From the NCBI GenBank assembly GCA_034359265.1, contig CP136897.1, positions 31,111,501 through 31,175,500 on the forward strand: DNA of 64,000 nucleotides. Direction: 5' to 3'. The stretch is from Canna indica (taxonomy: Eukaryota; Streptophyta; Magnoliopsida; Zingiberales; Cannaceae). The first letter of the stretch is position 1, and every line of letters starts with the position of its first letter. The position numbers and the translations under genes are program-made. The notes below the pieces were generated by a model. It saw only the letters and a list, made by a program, of their open reading frames with translations. It did not search any database and was not told the origin of the DNA. This document shows positions 23,177-34,587 of this stretch, piece after piece.

Positions 23177-23542
23177 GTCATGCACTTCAGATCGTCGGCT
23201 AATAAGGGTGAGCGTCCGAGGGACAGCTCAGGGTCATTTTCTTCGTCTCTTCGCGCGCCTTTCAGCGCCACGTGAAAAGCTGAAATCGGACAATAATGCA
23301 CGGAGTTACGCCCGTTTTAAACGAAAAATAATAATTGAAATGTAATTTTTCTTATTTATTTACAAACTTTAATTTTTCGGGTCGGTTGGTCGATCGAGCC
23401 GGCCGTAGAGGTTGCGGCGGGCCCCGCGCGGGCGATCGACAGCCAAGATTTATGGCGATGACGTCGTTCGTCCTTAACGTTTGGTTACAAAGATTGGTAA
23501 AAAAAATGATCTCGTCGTGCAATCAAATAGGTAGTAAAAAAA

Positions 23543-23661
23543 AAGGTGCAACGCGAGGACTTCCTAGGGGGTCACCCATCCTAGTACTACTCTCGCCCAA
23601 GCACATTTAACTTCAGAGTTCTGATGGGATCGGGTGCGTTAGTGCTGGTATGATCACACCC
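23543..23661 (-). rRNA. 5S: 5S rRNA gene, unit 50
   Basis: Changes at n109 T>C, n97 G>A (C box), n57 C>T and n56 G>A (A box), n47 C>T, n30 G>C, n6 C>T. Confidence 0.91.
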
Positions 23662-24028
23662 GATATACACTTCTGATCGTCGGCTAATAAGGGTGAGCGT
23701 CCGAGGGAGAGTTCGAGGGTCATTTTCTTCGTCTCTTTGCGCGCCTTTCAGCGCCACGTGAAAAGCTGAAATCAGACAATAATGCACGGAGTTACGCCCG
23801 TTTTAAACGAAAAATAATAATTGAAATGTAATTTTTCTTATTTATTTACAAACTTTAATTTTTCGGGTCGGTTGGTCGATCGAGCCGGCCGTAGAGGTTG
23901 CGGCGGGGCCCGCGCGGGCGATCGACAGCCAAGATTTATGGCGACGACGTCGTTCGTCCTTAACCTTTGGTTAGAAAGATTGGTAAAAAAAATGATCTCG
24001 TCGTGCAATGAAATAGGTAGTAAAAAAA

Positions 24029-24147
24029 AACGTGCAACGCGAGGACTTCCTAGGGGGTCACCCATCCTAGTACTACTCTCGCCCAAGCACGTTTAACTTC
24101 AGAGTTCTGATGGGATCGGGTGCGTTAGTGCTTGTATGATCACACCC
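24029..24147 (-). rRNA. 5S: 5S rRNA gene, unit 51
   Basis: Close relative of unit 50, 486 bp away: n117 C>G, n109 T>C, n97 G>A, n56 G>A, n47 C>T, n30 G>C, n15 C>A, n6 C>T. Confidence 0.91.
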
Positions 24148-24503
24148 GATATGCACTTCTGATCGTCGACTAATAAGGGTGAGCGTCCGAGGGAGAGTTC
24201 GGGTGTCATTTTCTTCGTCTCTTCGCGCGCCTTTCAGCGCCACGTGAAAAGCTGAAATCGGACAATAATGCACGGAGTTACGCCCGTTTTAAACGAAAAA
24301 TAATAATTGAAATGTTATTTTTCGTATTTATTTACAAATTTTAAATTTTCGGGTCGGTTGGTCGATCGAGCCGGCCGTAGAGGTTGCGGCGGGCGATCGA
24401 CAGCCAAATTTTATGGCGATGACATCGTCCGTCCTTAACGTTTGGTTAGAAAGATTGGTAAAAAAAATGATCTCGTCGTGCAATCAAATAGGTAGTAGAA
24501 AAA

Positions 24504-24622
24504 AAGGTGCAACACGAGAACTTCCCAGGGGGTCACCCATCCTAGTACTACTCTCGCCCAACCACGCTTAACTTCGGAGTTCTGATTGGATCAGATGCAT
24601 TACTGCTGGTTTGATCGCACCC
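24504..24622 (-). rRNA. 5S: 5S rRNA gene, unit 52 (diverged)
   Basis: Eight changes: n104 C>T, n61 C>G (A box), n36 C>A, n30 G>T, n28 C>T, n24 C>T, n20 C>G, n12 T>A. The T-run is interrupted far from the gene (GTAGAAAAAAAGG). Confidence 0.91.
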
Positions 24623-24988
24623 GTCATGCACTTCTGATCGTCGGCTAATAAAGGTGAGCGTCCGAGGGACAGCTCGGGGTCATTTTCTTCGTCTCTTCGC
24701 GCTCCTTTCAGCGCCACGTGAAAAGCTGAAATCGGACAATAATGCACGGAGTTACGCCCGTTTTAAACAAAAAATAATAATTGAAATGTTATTTTTCTTA
24801 TTTATTTACAAATTTTAATTTTTTGGGTCGATTGGTCGATCGAGCCGGCCGTAGAGGTTGCGGCGGGCCCGGCGCAGGCGATCGACAGCCAAGAGTTATG
24901 GCGACGACGTCGTCCGTCCTTAACGTTTGCTTAGAAAAATAGTTAAAAAAAATGATCTCGTCGTGCAATCAAATAGGTAGTAAAAAAA

Positions 24989-25107
24989 CAAGTGCGACAC
25001 AAGGACTTCCCAGGGGGTAACCCATCCTAGTACAACTCTCGCCCAAGCACGCTTAATTTCGAAGTTCTGATGGGATCCGGTGCGTTAGTGTGGGTATGAT
25101 CACACCC
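24989..25107 (-). rRNA. 5S: 5S rRNA gene, unit 53 (diverged)
   Basis: About eleven changes, including n117, n112 T>C, n107 C>T, n89 G>T (C box), n74 A>T, n51 G>A (A box), n46, n17, n16 and n6. Likely pseudogene. Confidence 0.89.
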
Positions 25108-25462
25108 GTCATGCACTTCTGATCGTCGGCTAATAAGGGTGAGTGTCCGTGGGACAGCTCGGGGTCATTTTCTTCGTCTCTTTGCGCGCCTTTTAGCGCC
25201 ATGTGAAAAGCTGAAATCGGACAATAATGCACGGAGTTACGCCCGTTTTAAACGAAAAATAATAATTGAAATGTTATTTTTCTTATTTATTTACAAATTT
25301 TAATTTTTCGGGTCAGTTGGTCGATCGAGCCGGACGTAGAGGTTGCGGCGGGCGATCGACAGCCAAATTTTATGGCGACGACGTCGTCAGTCCTTAACGT
25401 TTGGTTAGAAAGATTGGTAAAAAAAATGATCTCGTCGTGCAATCAAATAGGTAGTAAAAAAA

Positions 25463-25581
25463 CAAGTTCAACACGAGGACTTCCCAGAGGGTCACCCATC
25501 CTAGTAATACTCTTGCCCAAGCACGCTTAACTTCAGAGTTCTGATGGGATCCGGTGCGTTAGTGCTGCTATGATCGCACTC
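25463..25581 (-). rRNA. 5S: 5S rRNA gene, unit 54 (diverged)
   Basis: Related to unit 48: altered 3' end (CACTTG), n114 C>A, n94 C>T (C box), n75 G>T, n68 G>A (IE), n47 C>T, n14 C>G, n2 G>A. Confidence 0.9.
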
Positions 25582-25949
25582 AATATGCACTTCTGATCGT
25601 CGTCTAATAAGGGTGAGCATCCGAGGGAGAGTTCGGGGGTCATTTTCTTCGTCTCTTCACGCGCCTTTCAGCGCCACGTGAAAAGCTGAAATCGGACCAT
25701 AATGCACGCAGTTACGCCCTTTTTAAACGAAAAATAATAATTGAAATGTTATTTTTCTTATTTATTTACAAATTTTAATTTTTCGGGTCGGTTGGTCGAT
25801 CGAGCCGGCCGTAGAGGTTGCGGTGGGCCCCGCGCGGGCGATCGACAGCCAAGATTTATGGCGACGACGTCGTCCGTCCTTAACGTTTGGTTAGAAAGAT
25901 TGGTAAAAAAAATGATCTCGTCGTGCAATCAAATAGGTAGTAAAAAAAA

Positions 25950-26068
25950 AAGGTGCAACACCAGGACTTCCCAAGGGGTCACCCATCCTAGTACTACTCT
26001 TGCCTAAGCACGCTTAACTTCGGAGTTCTGATGGGATCCGGTGCGTTAGTGCTGCTATGATCGCACTC
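25950..26068 (-). rRNA. 5S: 5S rRNA gene, unit 55
   Basis: Changes at n107 C>G, n95 C>T (C box), n68 G>A (IE), n64 G>A (A box edge), n14 C>G, n2 G>A. It marks the left edge of the segmental duplication; partner unit 114. Confidence 0.91.
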
Positions 26069-26436
26069 AATATGCACTTCTGATCGTCGTCTAATAAGGG
26101 TGAGCATCCGAGGGAGAGTTCGGGGGTCATTTTCTTCGTCTCTTCACGCGCCTTTCAGCGCCACGTGAAAAGCTGAACTCGGACAATAGTGCACGGAGTT
26201 ACGCCCGTTTTAAACGAAAAATAATAATTGAAATGTTATTTTTCTTATTTATTTACAAATTTTAATATTTCGGGTCAGTTGGCCGATCAAGCCGGCCGTA
26301 GAGGTTGCGGCGGGCCCCGCGCGGGCGATTGACAGCCAAGATTTATGGCGACGACGTCGTTCGTCCTTAACGTTTGGTTAGAAAGATTGGTAAAAAAAAA
26401 TGATCTCGTCGTGCAATGAAATAGGTAGTTAAAAAA

Positions 26437-26555
26437 AAGGTGCAACGCGAGGACTTCCCGAGGGGTCACCCATCCTAGTACTACTCTCGCCCAAGCACGT
26501 TTAACTTCAGAGTTCTGATGGGATCGGGTGCGTTAGTGCTGGTATGATCACACCC
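26437..26555 (-). rRNA. 5S: 5S rRNA gene, unit 56
   Basis: Changes at n109 T>C, n96 T>C and n95 C>T (C box), n56 G>A (A box), n47 C>T, n30 G>C, n6 C>T. Partner unit 115. Confidence 0.91.
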
Positions 26556-26914
26556 GATATGCACTTCTGATCGTCGACTAATAAGGGTGAGCGTCCGAGG
26601 GAGAGTTCGGGGGTCATTTTCTTCGTCTCTTCGCGCGCCTTTCAGCGCCACTTGAAAAGCTGAAATCGGACAATAATGCACGGAGTTACGCCCGTTTTAA
26701 ACGAAAAATAATAATTGAAATGTTATTTTTCTTATTTATTTTTAATTTTCCGAGTCGGTTGGTCGATCGAGCCGGCCGTAGAGGTTGCGGCGGACCCCGC
26801 GCGGGCAATCGACCGCCAAATTTTATGGCGACGACGTCGTCCGTTCTTAACGTTTGGTTAGAAAGATTGGTAAAAAAAATGATCTCGTCGTGCAATCAAA
26901 TAGGTAGTAAAAAA

Positions 26915-27033
26915 AAGGTGCAACACGAGGACTTCCCAAGGGGTCACCCATCCTAGTACCACTCTCGCGCAAGCACGCTTAACTTCGGAGTTCTGATGGG
27001 ATCCGGTGCGTTAGTGCTAGTACGATCGCACCC
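26915..27033 (-). rRNA. 5S: 5S rRNA gene, unit 57
   Basis: Changes at n95 C>T (C box), n74 A>G, n65 G>C, n15 C>T, n11 A>G. Confidence 0.92.
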
Positions 27034-27409
27034 GTCATGCACTTCTGATCGTCGGCTAATAAGGGTGAGCGTCCGAGGGAGAGTTCGGGGGCATTTTCTT
27101 CGTCTCTTTGAGCGCCTTTCAGCAACACGTGAATAGCTGAAATTGGACAATAATGCACGGAGTTACGCCCGTTTTAAACAAAAAATAATAATTGAAATGT
27201 TATTTTTCTTATTTATTTACAAATTTTAATTTTTCGGGTTGGTTGGTCGATCGAGCCGGCCGTAGAGGTTGCGGCGGGCCCCGCGCGGGCGATTGACAGC
27301 CAAGATTTATGGCGACGACGTCGTCCGTCCTTAACGTTTGGTTAGAAAGATGGTTAAAAAAAATGATGTCGTCGTTCAATCAAATAGGTAGTAAAAAAAA
27401 AGGTGCAAC

Positions 27410-27525
27410 ACGTGGACTTCCCAGGGGGTCACCCATCCTAATACTCCCGCCCAAGCACGCTTAACTTCAGAGGTCTGATGGGATCCGGTGCGTTAGTGCT
27501 GGTATGATCGCACCCGATATGCACT
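27410..27525 (-). rRNA. 5S: 5S rRNA gene, unit 58, 116 nt, promoter deleted
   Basis: Three nucleotides are missing in n69-76 between the A and C boxes, altering their spacing. A spacer deletion of about 43 bp joins GCACTTC to AGAGTTCGGG at 27530 and removes the TATA-like element. Also n106 T>A, n78 C>T, n47 C>T, n43 A>C. Probably inactive. Confidence 0.9.
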
Positions 27526-27837
27526 TCAGAGTTCGGGGGTCATTTTCTTCGTCTCTTTGCACGCCTTTCAGCGCCACGTGAAAAGCTAAAATCGGACAAT
27601 AATGCACGGAGTTACGCCCGTTTTAAACGAAAGATAATAATTGAAATGTTATTTTTCGTATTTATTTACAAATTTTAATTTTTCGTGTCGGTTGGTTGAT
27701 CGAGCCGGCCGTAGAGGTTGCGGCGGGCGATTGACAGCCAAATTTTATGGCGATGACGTCGTCCGTCCTTAACGTTTGGTTAGAAAGATTAGTAAAAAAA
27801 ATGATATCGTCGTGCAATCAAATAGGTAGTAAAAAAA

Positions 27838-27956
27838 AAGGTGCAACACGAGGACTTCCCACGGGGTCACCCATCCTAGTACTACTCTCGCCCAAGCACG
27901 CTTAACTTCGGAGTTCTGATGGGATCCGGTGCGTTAGTGCTGGTATGATCGCACCC
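27838..27956 (-). rRNA. 5S: 5S rRNA gene, unit 59, near consensus
   Basis: A single change, n95 C>G in the C box. One of the copies closest to the array consensus. Confidence 0.94.
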
Positions 27957-28322
27957 GTCATGCAGTTCTGATCGTCAGCTAATAAGGGTGAGCGTCCGAG
28001 GGACAGCTCGGGGTCATTTTCTTCGTCTCTTCGCGCGCCTTTCAGCGCCACGTGAAAAGCTTAAATCGGACAATAATGCACGGAGTTACACCCATTTTAA
28101 ACGAAAAATAATAATTGAAATGTTATTTTTCTTATTTATTTACAAATTTTAATTTTTCGGGTCGGTTGGTCGATTGAGCCGGTCGTAGAGGTTGCGGCGA
28201 GCCCCGCGCGGGCGATCGACAGCCAAATTTTATGGCGACGACGTCGTCCGTCCTTAACATTTGGTTAGAAAGATTGGTAAAAAAAATGATCTCGTCTTGC
28301 AATCAAATAGGTAGTAAAAAAA

Positions 28323-28441
28323 CAAGTGCAACACGAGGACTTCCTAGGGGGTAACCCATCCTAGTACTACTCTCGCCCAAGCACGCTTAACTACGGAGTT
28401 CTGATGGGATCGGGTGCGTTAGTGCTGTTATGATCGCACCC
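28323..28441 (-). rRNA. 5S: 5S rRNA gene, unit 60
   Basis: Altered 3' end with T7 (plus strand AAAAAAACAAG), n97 G>A and n89 G>T (C box), n49 A>T, n30 G>C, n14 C>A. Confidence 0.91.
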
Positions 28442-28795
28442 GTCATGCACTTCTGATCGTGGGCTAATAAGGGTGAGCGTCCGAGGGATAGCTCGGGGTC
28501 ATTTTCTTCGTCTCTTCGCGCCTTTCAGCGCCACGTGAAAAGCTGAAATCAGACAATAATGCACGGAGTTACGCCCGTTTTAAACGAAAAATAATAATTG
28601 AAATGTTATTTTTTTTATTTATTTCCAAATTTTAATTTTTCGGGCCGGTTGGTCGATCGTGCCGGCCGTAGAGGTTGCGGCGGGCGATCAACAGCCAAAT
28701 TTTATGGCGACGACGTCGTCCGTCCTTAACGTTTGGTTAGAAAGATTAGTAAAAAAAATGATCTCGTCGTGCAATCAAATAGGTAGTAAAAAAAA

Positions 28796-28914
28796 AAGGT
28801 GCAACACGAGAACTTCCCAGGGGGTCACCCATCCTAGTACTACTCTCGCCCAAGCACGCTTAACTTCGAAGTTCTGATGGGATCCGATGCGTTAGTGCTG
28901 GTATGATCGAACCC
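28796..28914 (-). rRNA. 5S: 5S rRNA gene, unit 61
   Basis: Changes at n104 C>T, n46 C>T, n28 C>T, n5 G>T. Control boxes intact. Confidence 0.93.
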
Positions 28915-29280
28915 GTCATGCACTTCTGATCGTCAGCTAATAAGGCTGAGCGTCCGAGGGACAGCTCGGGGTCATTTTCTTCGTCTCTTCGCGCGCCTTT
29001 CAGCGCCACGTGAAAAGCTGAAATCGGACAATAATGCACGGAGTTACGCCCGTTTTAAATGAAAAATAATAATTGAAATGTTATTTTTCTTATTTACTTA
29101 CAAATTTAAATTTTTCGGGTCGGTTGGTCGATCGAGCCGGCCGTAGAGGTTGAGGCAGGCCCCGCGCGGGTGATCGACAGCCAAGATTTATGGCGACGAC
29201 GTCGTCCGTCCTTAACGTTTGGTTAGAAAGATTGGTAAAAAAAATGATCTCGACGTGCAATCAAATAGGTAGTAAAAAAA

Positions 29281-29399
29281 CAAGTGCAACACGAGGACTT
29301 CCCAGGGGGTCACCGATCCTAGTACTACTCTCGCCCAAGCACGCTTAACTTCGGAGTTCTGATGGGATCCGGTGCATTAGTGCTGGTATGATCGCACCC
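29281..29399 (-). rRNA. 5S: 5S rRNA gene, unit 62
   Basis: Altered 3' end (n119, n117), n85 G>C (C box), n24 C>T. Confidence 0.92.
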
Positions 29400-29764
29400 A
29401 TCATGCACTTCTGATCGTCGGCTAATAACGGTGAGCGTTCGAGGGACAGCTCGGGGTCATTTTCTTCGACTCTTCGCGCGCCTTTCAGCGCCACGTGAAA
29501 AGCTGAAATCGGACAATAATGCACGGAGTTACGCCCGTTTTAAACCAAAAATAATAATTGGAATGTTATTTTTCTTATTTTTTTACAAATTTTAATTTTT
29601 CGGGTCGGTTGGTCGATCGAGCCAGCCGCAGAGGTTGCAGTGGGCCCCGCGCGGGCGATCGACAGCCAAGATTTATGGCGACGATGTCGTCCGTCCTTAA
29701 CGTTTGGTTAGAAAGATTGGTAAAAAAAATGATCTCATCGTGCAATCAAATAGTAGTAAAAGAA

Positions 29765-29883
29765 AAAGTGCAACACGAGGACTTCCCAGGGGGTCACCCA
29801 TCCTGGTACTACTCTCGCCCAAGCATGCTTAACTTCGGAGTTCTGATGGGATCCTGTGCGTTAGTGCTAGTATGATCGCACCT
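29765..29883 (-). rRNA. 5S: 5S rRNA gene, unit 63, T-run interrupted
   Basis: Changes at n117 C>T, n79 T>C, n58 G>A (A box), n29 C>A, n15 C>T, n1 G>A. The plus strand TAGTAAAAGAAAAAG gives T5-C-T4 as terminator. Confidence 0.91.
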
Positions 29884-30250
29884 ATTATAAACTTCTGATC
29901 GTCGTCTAATAAGGGTGGGCGTCCGAGGGAAAGTTCGGGGGTCATTTTCTTCGTCTCTTCGCGCGCCTTTCAGCGCCACGTGAAAAGCTGAAATCGGACA
30001 ATAATGCACGGAATTACGCCCGTTTTAAACGAAAAATAATAATTGAAATGCTATTTTTCTTATTTATTTACAAATTTTAATTTTTCGTGTTCGTTGGTCG
30101 ATCGAGCCAGCCGTAGAGGTTGCGGCGTGCCCCGCGCGGGCGATCGACAGCCAAATTTTATGGCGACGACGTCGTCCGTCCTTAACGTTTGGTTAGAAAG
30201 ATTGATAAAAAAAATGATCTCGTCGTGCAATCAGGTAGGTAGTAAAAAAA

Positions 30251-30360
30251 AAGGTGCAACACGAGGACATCCCAGGGGGTCACCCATCCTAGTACTACTC
30301 TCGCCCAAGCACGCTTAACTTCGGAGTTCTGATGGGATTCGGTGCGTTAGTGCTAGTATG
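30251..30360 (-). pseudogene. 5S: 5S pseudogene, unit 64, 5' end and promoter deleted
   Basis: The gene stops at n10: CTAGTATG joins directly to GCGACGACGTCG of the next spacer. About 287 bp are lost between two TATG sequences. Nine gene nucleotides and all upstream promoter are gone. Other changes: n101 A>T, n31 G>A, n15 C>T. Confidence 0.93.
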
Positions 30361-30448
30361 GCGACGACGTCGTCCGTCCTTAATGTTTGGTTAGAAAGAT
30401 TGGTAAAAAAAATGATCTCGTCGTGCAATCAAATACGTAGTAAAAAAA

Positions 30449-30567
30449 AAGGTGCAACACGAGGACTTTCCAGGCGGTCACCCATCCTAGTACTACTCTC
30501 TCCCAAGCACGCTTAACTTCAGAGTTCTGAAGGGATCCGGGGCGTTACTGCTGGTATTATCAAACCC
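30449..30567 (-). rRNA. 5S: 5S rRNA gene, unit 65 (diverged)
   Basis: Ten changes: n99, n93 C>G (C box), n67 C>A (IE), n47, n37, n27, n20, n10, n6 and n5. A deletion of about 56 bp joins CGGCTAAT to GCGCGCC at 30595 and cuts into the TATA-like element. Likely pseudogene. Confidence 0.89.
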
Positions 30568-30884
30568 GTCATGCACTTCTGATCGTCGGCTAATGCGCGC
30601 CTTTCAGCGCCACGTGAAAAGCTGAAATCGGACAATAATGCACGGAGTTACGCCCGTTTTAAACGAAAAATAATAATTGAAATGTTATTTTTCTTATTTA
30701 TTTACAAATTTTAATTTTTTGGGTCGGTTGGTCGATCGAGCCGGCCGTAGATGTTGCGGGGGGCCCCGCGCGGGCGATCGACAGCCAAGATTTATGGCGA
30801 CGACGTCGACCGTCCTTAACGTTTCGTTAGAAAGATTGGTAAAAAAAATGATCTCGTCGTGCAATCAAATAGGTAGTAAAAAAA

Positions 30885-31003
30885 AAGGTTCATCGCAATG
30901 ACTTCCCAGGGGATCACCCATCCTAGTACTACTCTCGCCCAAGCACGCTTAACTTCGAAGTTCTAATAGGATCCGGTGCGTTAGTGCTGGTATGATCGCA
31001 CCC
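30885..31003 (-). rRNA. 5S: 5S rRNA gene, unit 66 (diverged)
   Basis: Nine changes, clustered at the 3' end: n114, n111, n109, n107, n105, then n91 C>T (C box), n46, n39, n36. Confidence 0.9.
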
Positions 31004-31369
31004 GTTATGCACTTCTTATCGTCGGCTAATAAGGGTGAGCGTCCGAGGGACAGCTCAAGGTCATTTTCTTCGTTTCTTCGCGCGCCTTTCAGCGCCACGT
31101 GAAAAGCTGAAATCGGACAATAATGCACGGAGTTACGCCCATTTTAAACGAAAAATAATAATTGAAATGTTATTTTTCTTATTTATTTATGAATTTTAAT
31201 TTTTTGGGTCGGTTGGTCGATCGAGCCGGCCGTAGAGGTTACGGCGGGCCCCGCGCGGGCGATCGACAGCTAAATTTTATGGCGATGACGGCGTCCGTCC
31301 TTAACGTTTGGTTAGAAAGATTGGTAAAAAAAATGATCTCGTCGTGCAACCAAATAGGTAGTAAAAAAA

Positions 31370-31488
31370 AAAGTGCGACACGAGGACTTCCCAGGGGGTC
31401 ACCCATCCTAGTACTACTTTTGCCCAAGCACAATTAACTTCGGAGTTCTGATGGGATCCGGTGCGTTTGTGCCGATATGATCGCATCC
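31370..31488 (-). rRNA. 5S: 5S rRNA gene, unit 67 (diverged)
   Basis: Ten changes: n117, n112, n70 and n68 (IE), n57 C>T and n56 G>T (A box), n21, n16, n14, n3. Confidence 0.9.
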
Positions 31489-31854
31489 ATCATGCACTTT
31501 TGATCGACGGCTAATAAGGGTGAGCGTCCGAGGGACAGCTCGGGGTCATTTTCTTCGTCTCTTCGCGCGCCTTTCAGCGCCACGTGAAAAGCTGAAATCG
31601 GACAATAATGCACGGAGTTACGCCCGTTTTAAACGAAAAATAATAATTGAAATGTTATTTTTCTTATTTATTTACAAATTTTAATTTTTCGGGTCGGTTG
31701 GTCGATCGAGCCGGCAGTAGAGGTTGCGGCGGGACCCGCGCGAGCGATCGACAGCCAAGATTTATGGCGACGTCGTCGTCCGTCCTTAACGTTTGGTTAG
31801 AAAGATTGGTAAAAAAAATGATCTCGTCGTGCAATCAAATAGGTAGTAAAAATA

Positions 31855-31973
31855 ATAGTGCAACGCGAGGACTACCCGGGGGGTCACCCATCCTAGTACT
31901 ACTCTCGCCCAAGCACGCTTAACTTCTGAGTTCTGATGGGATCCGATGCGTTAGTGCTGGTATGATCACACCC
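31855..31973 (-). rRNA. 5S: 5S rRNA gene, unit 68, T-run interrupted
   Basis: Terminator region reads TAAAAATAATAG on the plus strand, so T2 then T5. Changes at n118, n117, n109 T>C, n100 A>T, n96 T>C (C box), n47 C>A, n28 C>T, n6 C>T. Confidence 0.91.
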
Positions 31974-32340
31974 GATATGCACTTCTGATCGTCGGCTAAT
32001 AAGGGTGAGCGTCCGAGGGAGAGTTCGGGGGTCATTTTTCTTCGTCTCTTTGCGCGCCTTTGAGCGCCACGTGAAAAGCTGAAATCGGACAATAATGCAC
32101 GGAGTTACGCCCGTTTTAAATGAAAAATAATAATTGAAATGTTATTTTTCTTATTTATTTACAAATTATAATTTTTCGGGTCGGTTGGTCGATCGAGCCG
32201 GCCGTAGAGGTTGCGCGGGCCCCGCGCGGGCGATCGACAGCCAAATTTTATGGCGATGACGTCATCCGTCCTTAACGTTTGGTTAGAAAGATTGGTAAAA
32301 AAAATGATCTCGTCGTGCAATCAAATAGGTAGTAAAAAAA

Positions 32341-32459
32341 CAGGTGCAACACGAGGACTTCCCAAGGGGTCACCCATCCTAGTACCACTCTCGCGCAAGC
32401 ACGCTTAAGTTCGAAGTTCTGATGGGATCCGGTGCGTTAGTGCTAGTATGATCGCACCC
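32341..32459 (-). rRNA. 5S: 5S rRNA gene, unit 69
   Basis: Changes at n119, n95 C>T (C box), n74 A>G, n65 G>C, n51 G>C (A box), n46 C>T, n15 C>T. Confidence 0.91.
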
Positions 32460-32825
32460 GTCATGCACTTCTGATCGTCGGCTAATAAGGGTGAGCGTCC
32501 GAGGGACAACTCGGGGTCATTTTCTTCGTCTCTTCGCGCGCGTTTCAGCACCACGTGAAAAGCTGAAATCGGACAATAATGCACGGAGTTACGCCCGTTT
32601 TAAACGAAAAATAATAATTGAAATGTTATTTTTCTTATTTATTTACAAATTTTAATTTTTCGTGTCGGTTGGTCGATCGAGCCGGCCGTAGAGGTTGCGG
32701 CGGGCCCCGCGCGGGCGATCGACATCCAAGATTTATGGCGACGACGTCGTCCGTCCTTAACGTTTGGTTAGAAAGATTGGTAAAAAAAATGATCTCGTCG
32801 TGCAATCAAACAGGTAGTAAAAAAA

Positions 32826-32948
32826 AAGATGCAACGCGAGGGAGGACTTCCTAGGGGGTCACCCATCCTAGTACTACTCTCGCCCAAGCACGCTTAAATT
32901 CGAAGTTCTGATGGGATCCGATGCGTTAGTGCTGGTATGATCACACCC
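32826..32948 (-). rRNA. 5S: 5S rRNA gene, unit 70, 123 nt with 4-nt insertion
   Basis: A 4-nt duplication turns CGAGGACTT into CGAGGGAGGACTT (about n103-107). Also n116 C>T, n109 T>C, n97 G>A (C box), n51 G>T (A box), n46, n28, n6. The insertion would disturb the helix near the 3' end. Confidence 0.91.
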
Positions 32949-33315
32949 AATATGCACTTCCGATCGTCGGCTAATATGCGTGAGCGTCCGAGGGAGAGTT
33001 CGGGGGTCATTTTCTTTGTCTCTTTGCGCGCCTTTCAGCGCCACGTGAAAAGCTAAAATCGGACAATAATGCACGGAGTTACGCCCGTTTTAAACGAAAA
33101 ATAATAATTGAAATATTATTTTTCTTATTTATTTACAAATTTTAATTTTTCGGGTCGATTGGTCGATCGAGCCGGCCGTAGAGGTTGCGGCGGGCCCCGC
33201 GCGGGCGATCGACAGCCAAATTTTATGGCGACGACGTCATCCGTCCTTAACGTTTGGTTAGAAAGATTGGTAAAAAAAATGATCTCGTCGTGCAATCAAA
33301 TAGGTAGTAAAAAAA

Positions 33316-33434
33316 AAGGTCCAACACGAGGACTTCCGAAGGGGTCACCCATCCTAGTACCACTCTCGCGCAAGCACGCTTAACTTCGGAGTTCTGATGG
33401 GATCCGGTGCGTTAGTGCTAGTATGATCGCACCC
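33316..33434 (-). rRNA. 5S: 5S rRNA gene, unit 71
   Basis: Changes at n114 C>G, n97 G>C and n95 C>T (C box), n74 A>G, n65 G>C, n15 C>T. Confidence 0.92.
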
Positions 33435-33800
33435 GTCATGCACTTCTGATCGTCGGCTAATAAGGGTGAGCGTCCGAGGGACAACTCGGGGTCATTTTCT
33501 TCGTCTCTTCGCGCGCGTTTCAGCGCCACGTGAAAAGCTGGAATCGGACAATAATGCACGGAGTTACGCCCGTTTTAAACGAAAAATAATAATTGAAATG
33601 TCATTTTTCTTATTTATTTAAAATTTTTAATTTTTCGGGTCGGTTGGTCGATCGAGCCGGACGTAGAGGTTGCGGCGGGCCCCGCGCGGGCGATCGACAG
33701 CCAAATTTTATGGCGACGACGTCGTCCGTCCTTAACGTTTGGTTAGAAAGATTGGTAAAAAAAATGATCTCGTCGAGCAATCAAATAGGTAGTAAAAAAA

Positions 33801-33919
33801 AAGGTGCAACACGAGGACTTCCTAGGGTGTCACCCATCCTAGTACTACTCTCGCCCAAGCTCGCTTAACTTCGGAGTTCAGATGGAATCCGGTGCATTAG
33901 TGCTGCTATGATCGCACTC
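33801..33919 (-). rRNA. 5S: 5S rRNA gene, unit 72
   Basis: Changes at n97 G>A and n92 C>A (C box), n59 T>A (A box), n40, n34, n24, n14, n2. Confidence 0.91.
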
Positions 33920-34078
33920 AATATGCACTTCTGATCGTCGTCTAATAAGGGTGAGCGTCCGAGGGAGAGTTCGGGGGTCATCTTCTTCGTCTCTTCGCGC
34001 GCCTTTTAGCGCCACGTGAAAAGCTAAAATCGGACAATAATGCACGGAGTTATGCCCGTTTTAAATGAAAAATAATAA

Positions 34079-34379
34079 TTGAAATGTTATTTTTCTTATT
34101 TATTTACAAATTTTAATTTTTCGGGTCGGTTGGTCGATCGAGCCGGCCGTAGAGGTTGCGGCGGGCCCCGCGCGGGCGATCGACAGCCAAATTTTATGGC
34201 GACGACGTCGTCCATCCATAACGTTTCGTTAGGAAGATTGGTAAAAAAAATGATCTCGTTGTGCAATCAAGTCGGGGGTCATCTTCTTCGTCTCTTCGCG
34301 CGCCTTTCAGCGCCTCGTGAAAAGCTAAAATCGGACAATAATGCACGGAGTTATGCCCGTTTTAAAAGAAAAATAATAA
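34079..34379 (-). other. Gene-less 301-bp unit (unit 73)
   Basis: The spacer reads GTGCAATCAAG and then jumps to TCGGGGGTCATC at 34271. A 184-bp deletion has removed the entire 5S gene, its T-run and its upstream promoter. Nothing else is encoded here. Confidence 0.93.
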
Positions 34380-34587
34380 TTGAAATGTTATTTTTCTTAT
34401 TTATTTACAAATTTTAATTTTTCGGGTCGGTTGGTCGATCGAGCCGGCCGTAGAGGTTGCGGCGGGCCCCGCGCGGGCGATCGACAGCCAAATTTTATGG
34501 CGACGACGTCGTCCATCCATAACGTTTCGTTAGGAAGATTGGTAAAAAAAATGATCTCGTTGTGCAATCAAGTAGATAGTAAAAAAA

